Translations under genes and position numbers: made by a program | Part shown: piece by piece, positions 5,480-6,470 of the stretch | Position numbering within the stretch: position 1 is the first letter of the stretch | Layout of the letters: every line of letters starts with the position of its first letter | Assembly (NCBI GenBank): GCA_918241715.1 | Contig: CAKJYB010000021.1 | Coordinates: 1 to 6,470 of the forward strand | Direction: 5' to 3' | From: Clostridiales bacterium | GTDB taxonomy: Bacteria; Bacillota; Clostridia; Christensenellales; UBA1242 | Length of the DNA stretch: 6,470 nucleotides | The notes under the pieces: generated by a model | The model's input: the letters and a program-made list of their open reading frames with translations, nothing else | The model's database searches: none | What the model was told of the DNA's origin: nothing

Positions 5480-6470
5480 TTAAATGTCGATAATATCAAA
5501 TCCGGCAGAACGAATAAGTCTGTTGTAAACGGCAAGGCTTACGCCGGTGCTTTTTGGGCATCTTGCATAGACGATTTTTGCGTTTTGCTTGTCCAACTTT
5601 CTTAAAACAGAAAACAAATTGTGTGCCTGAGATATTGCGTCGTCATGTTTTCCATAACATATTGCAGGGACGGAGAGTTTTTTCTCTTCTCCATCAAAAC
5701 ACATGGCAAACACGCCGTCTTTTTTGTGATTTTCCACATAATTTTTGAAGTTTTTAAAACTTCCACGCAAGAGAATGACCTTTGCAAGTGGAGAATAATG
5801 CTTGTATTTCATTCCCGGAGACAAAACTTTTTCGTCTTTTCCAACTTCTTGGGTTATTGCTTTTGCAATCTCCACTTTTTTATGTAAAACGCTTTCAATT
5901 TGGTCTTTTGTTATAACTCCGGGACGCAAAATTATTGGAGTGTCTTGAAGAAGAGACAAAACGGTGGACTCAACGCCGGCATCAGACTCTCCACCATCTA
6001 AAATAAGTGGGATTCTGCCGTTCATGTCAGCAAAAACGTCCTGTGCGTTTGTTGGACTTGGCTTTCCACTCAAATTTGCGCTTGGAGCAGAAAAAGGCAC
6101 ACCAGACATTTCTATCAGTTGTCGTGCAACAGGGTGAGATGGCATACGAATTCCAACGCTGTCAAGTCCAGCACAAGTTTCTTTGCAAAGGTCTTTTCCT
6201 TTTGGCATTATCATTGTAAGTGGGCCGGGCCAAAAATGTTTTGCAAGGATTTTTGCGTCTTTTGGAACACTTGAAACAAGCCCGTCAAGCATTTTCATGT
6301 TTGAAATATGCACAATAAGGGGGTTGTCTTGTGGACGCCCCTTTGCTTGAAAAATCTTTTTCACTGCGCTTGAATTTCTGCAATCGCCGGCAAGGCCATA
6401 AACCGTTTCTGTAGGAACGCCGACAACTTCCCCCTGTTGAAGAAGTTTGCAGGCAAGTTCTAAACTTTTC
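5480..6470 (-). CDS. sua5: Threonylcarbamoyl-AMP synthase (Sua5/YrdC/YwlC), N-terminus beyond window edge
   Basis: It makes L-threonylcarbamoyl-AMP from Thr, bicarbonate and ATP, the first step of t6A at position 37 of ANN-decoding tRNAs; TsaD and its partners finish the job. The frame stays open to the right edge and gives 329 visible residues. Motifs, in visible numbering: PTETVYGLAGD (19-29, bases 6415-6383), KGRP (43-46), NPLIVHI (49-55), SAPSANLSG (127-135), ESTVLSL (167-173), RPG (182-184) and the interdomain linker SPGMKYKHYSP (217-227). A complete C-terminal Sua5 domain follows (about 228-329, with STGVSLAVYNRL). The linker and extra domain make this the long Sua5/YwlC type, not the short TsaC. 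Only about 10-20 N-terminal residues should be missing. The GTG at 6364 is an internal Val codon, since conserved sequence continues upstream of it, and no start codon is seen before the edge. The stop is TAA at 5482-5480. Confidence 0.95.
   Translation of the reverse strand, partial: KSLELACKLLQQGEVVGVPTETVYGLAGDCRNSSAVKKIFQAKGRPQDNPLIVHISNMKMLDGLVSSVPKDAKILAKHFWPGPLTMIMPKGKDLCKETCAGLDSVGIRMPSHPVARQLIEMSGVPFSAPSANLSGKPSPTNAQDVFADMNGRIPLILDGGESDAGVESTVLSLLQDTPIILRPGVITKDQIESVLHKKVEIAKAITQEVGKDEKVLSPGMKYKHYSPLAKVILLRGSFKNFKNYVENHKKDGVFAMCFDGEEKKLSVPAICYGKHDDAISQAHNLFSVLRKLDKQNAKIVYARCPKSTGVSLAVYNRLIRSAGFDIIDI

Noticed and set aside
5464..5484. Inverted repeat TTTAAAA/TTTTAAA at the sua5 stop codon as a terminator
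   Set aside because: The 7-bp stem is made only of A-T pairs with a 7-nt loop and is too weak for a confident call, although a T-rich stretch follows on the minus strand. Read-through into trxB remains possible.
6362..6364. GTG as the start of sua5
   Set aside because: The frame continues open to the edge and encodes the hallmark PTETVYGLAGD upstream of it, so the start lies outside the window.

Overview
This is an A/T-rich bacterial window with densely packed genes. The genetic code looks standard: tryptophans are TGG, and TGA appears only as a terminal stop. The genes and promoters look most like a low-G+C Firmicutes-type (Clostridia-like) bacterium: sigma70/sigmaA-type TTGACA/TATAAT elements, a KtrAB-type potassium uptake pair, a two-domain Sua5, and the diaminopimelate branch of lysine synthesis. 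That lineage is an inference from content, not a database match.

Layout, left to right. (1) 1-513 (+): the C-terminal two thirds of dapB, cut by the window edge. (2) 508-1377 (-): complete dapA, tail-to-tail with dapB; the two coding ends overlap by 6 bp and no terminator separates them. (3) 1378-1454: a 77-bp divergent promoter region. (4) 1455-2078 (+): an unrecognised 207-residue soluble protein with its own promoter and its own strong terminator (2085-2111). It has a possible Cys/His catalytic pair. (5) 2187-4370 (+): a two-gene operon, ktrB-ktrA, for the membrane subunit and the cytosolic RCK gating subunit of a K+ uptake system. (6) 4413-4445: a hairpin that can terminate transcription from both sides. 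(7) 4458-5366 (-): trxB, NADPH-thioredoxin reductase. (8) 5480-6470 (-): sua5, the threonylcarbamoyl-AMP synthase of tRNA t6A synthesis, missing only its extreme N-terminus at the right edge.

Functionally the window is mostly housekeeping. DapA and DapB catalyse consecutive steps to tetrahydrodipicolinate, which feeds lysine and peptidoglycan. KtrAB takes up K+, TrxB supplies reducing power to thioredoxin, and Sua5 makes the precursor for t6A37 in ANN-decoding tRNAs. I see no RNA genes, CRISPR arrays, mobile elements or phage genes, and no gap above 300 bases without a gene.

Two points deserve a second look. First, the promoter architecture: the genes at 1455 and 2187 have an extended -10 box (TGN-TATAAT) only 7-9 nt before the ATG and no Shine-Dalgarno sequence, and dapA may be similar. 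This predicts leaderless or near-leaderless mRNAs, in contrast to the SD-led ktrA and trxB. Second, the unknown 207-residue protein. I do not see a convincing new multi-gene system.
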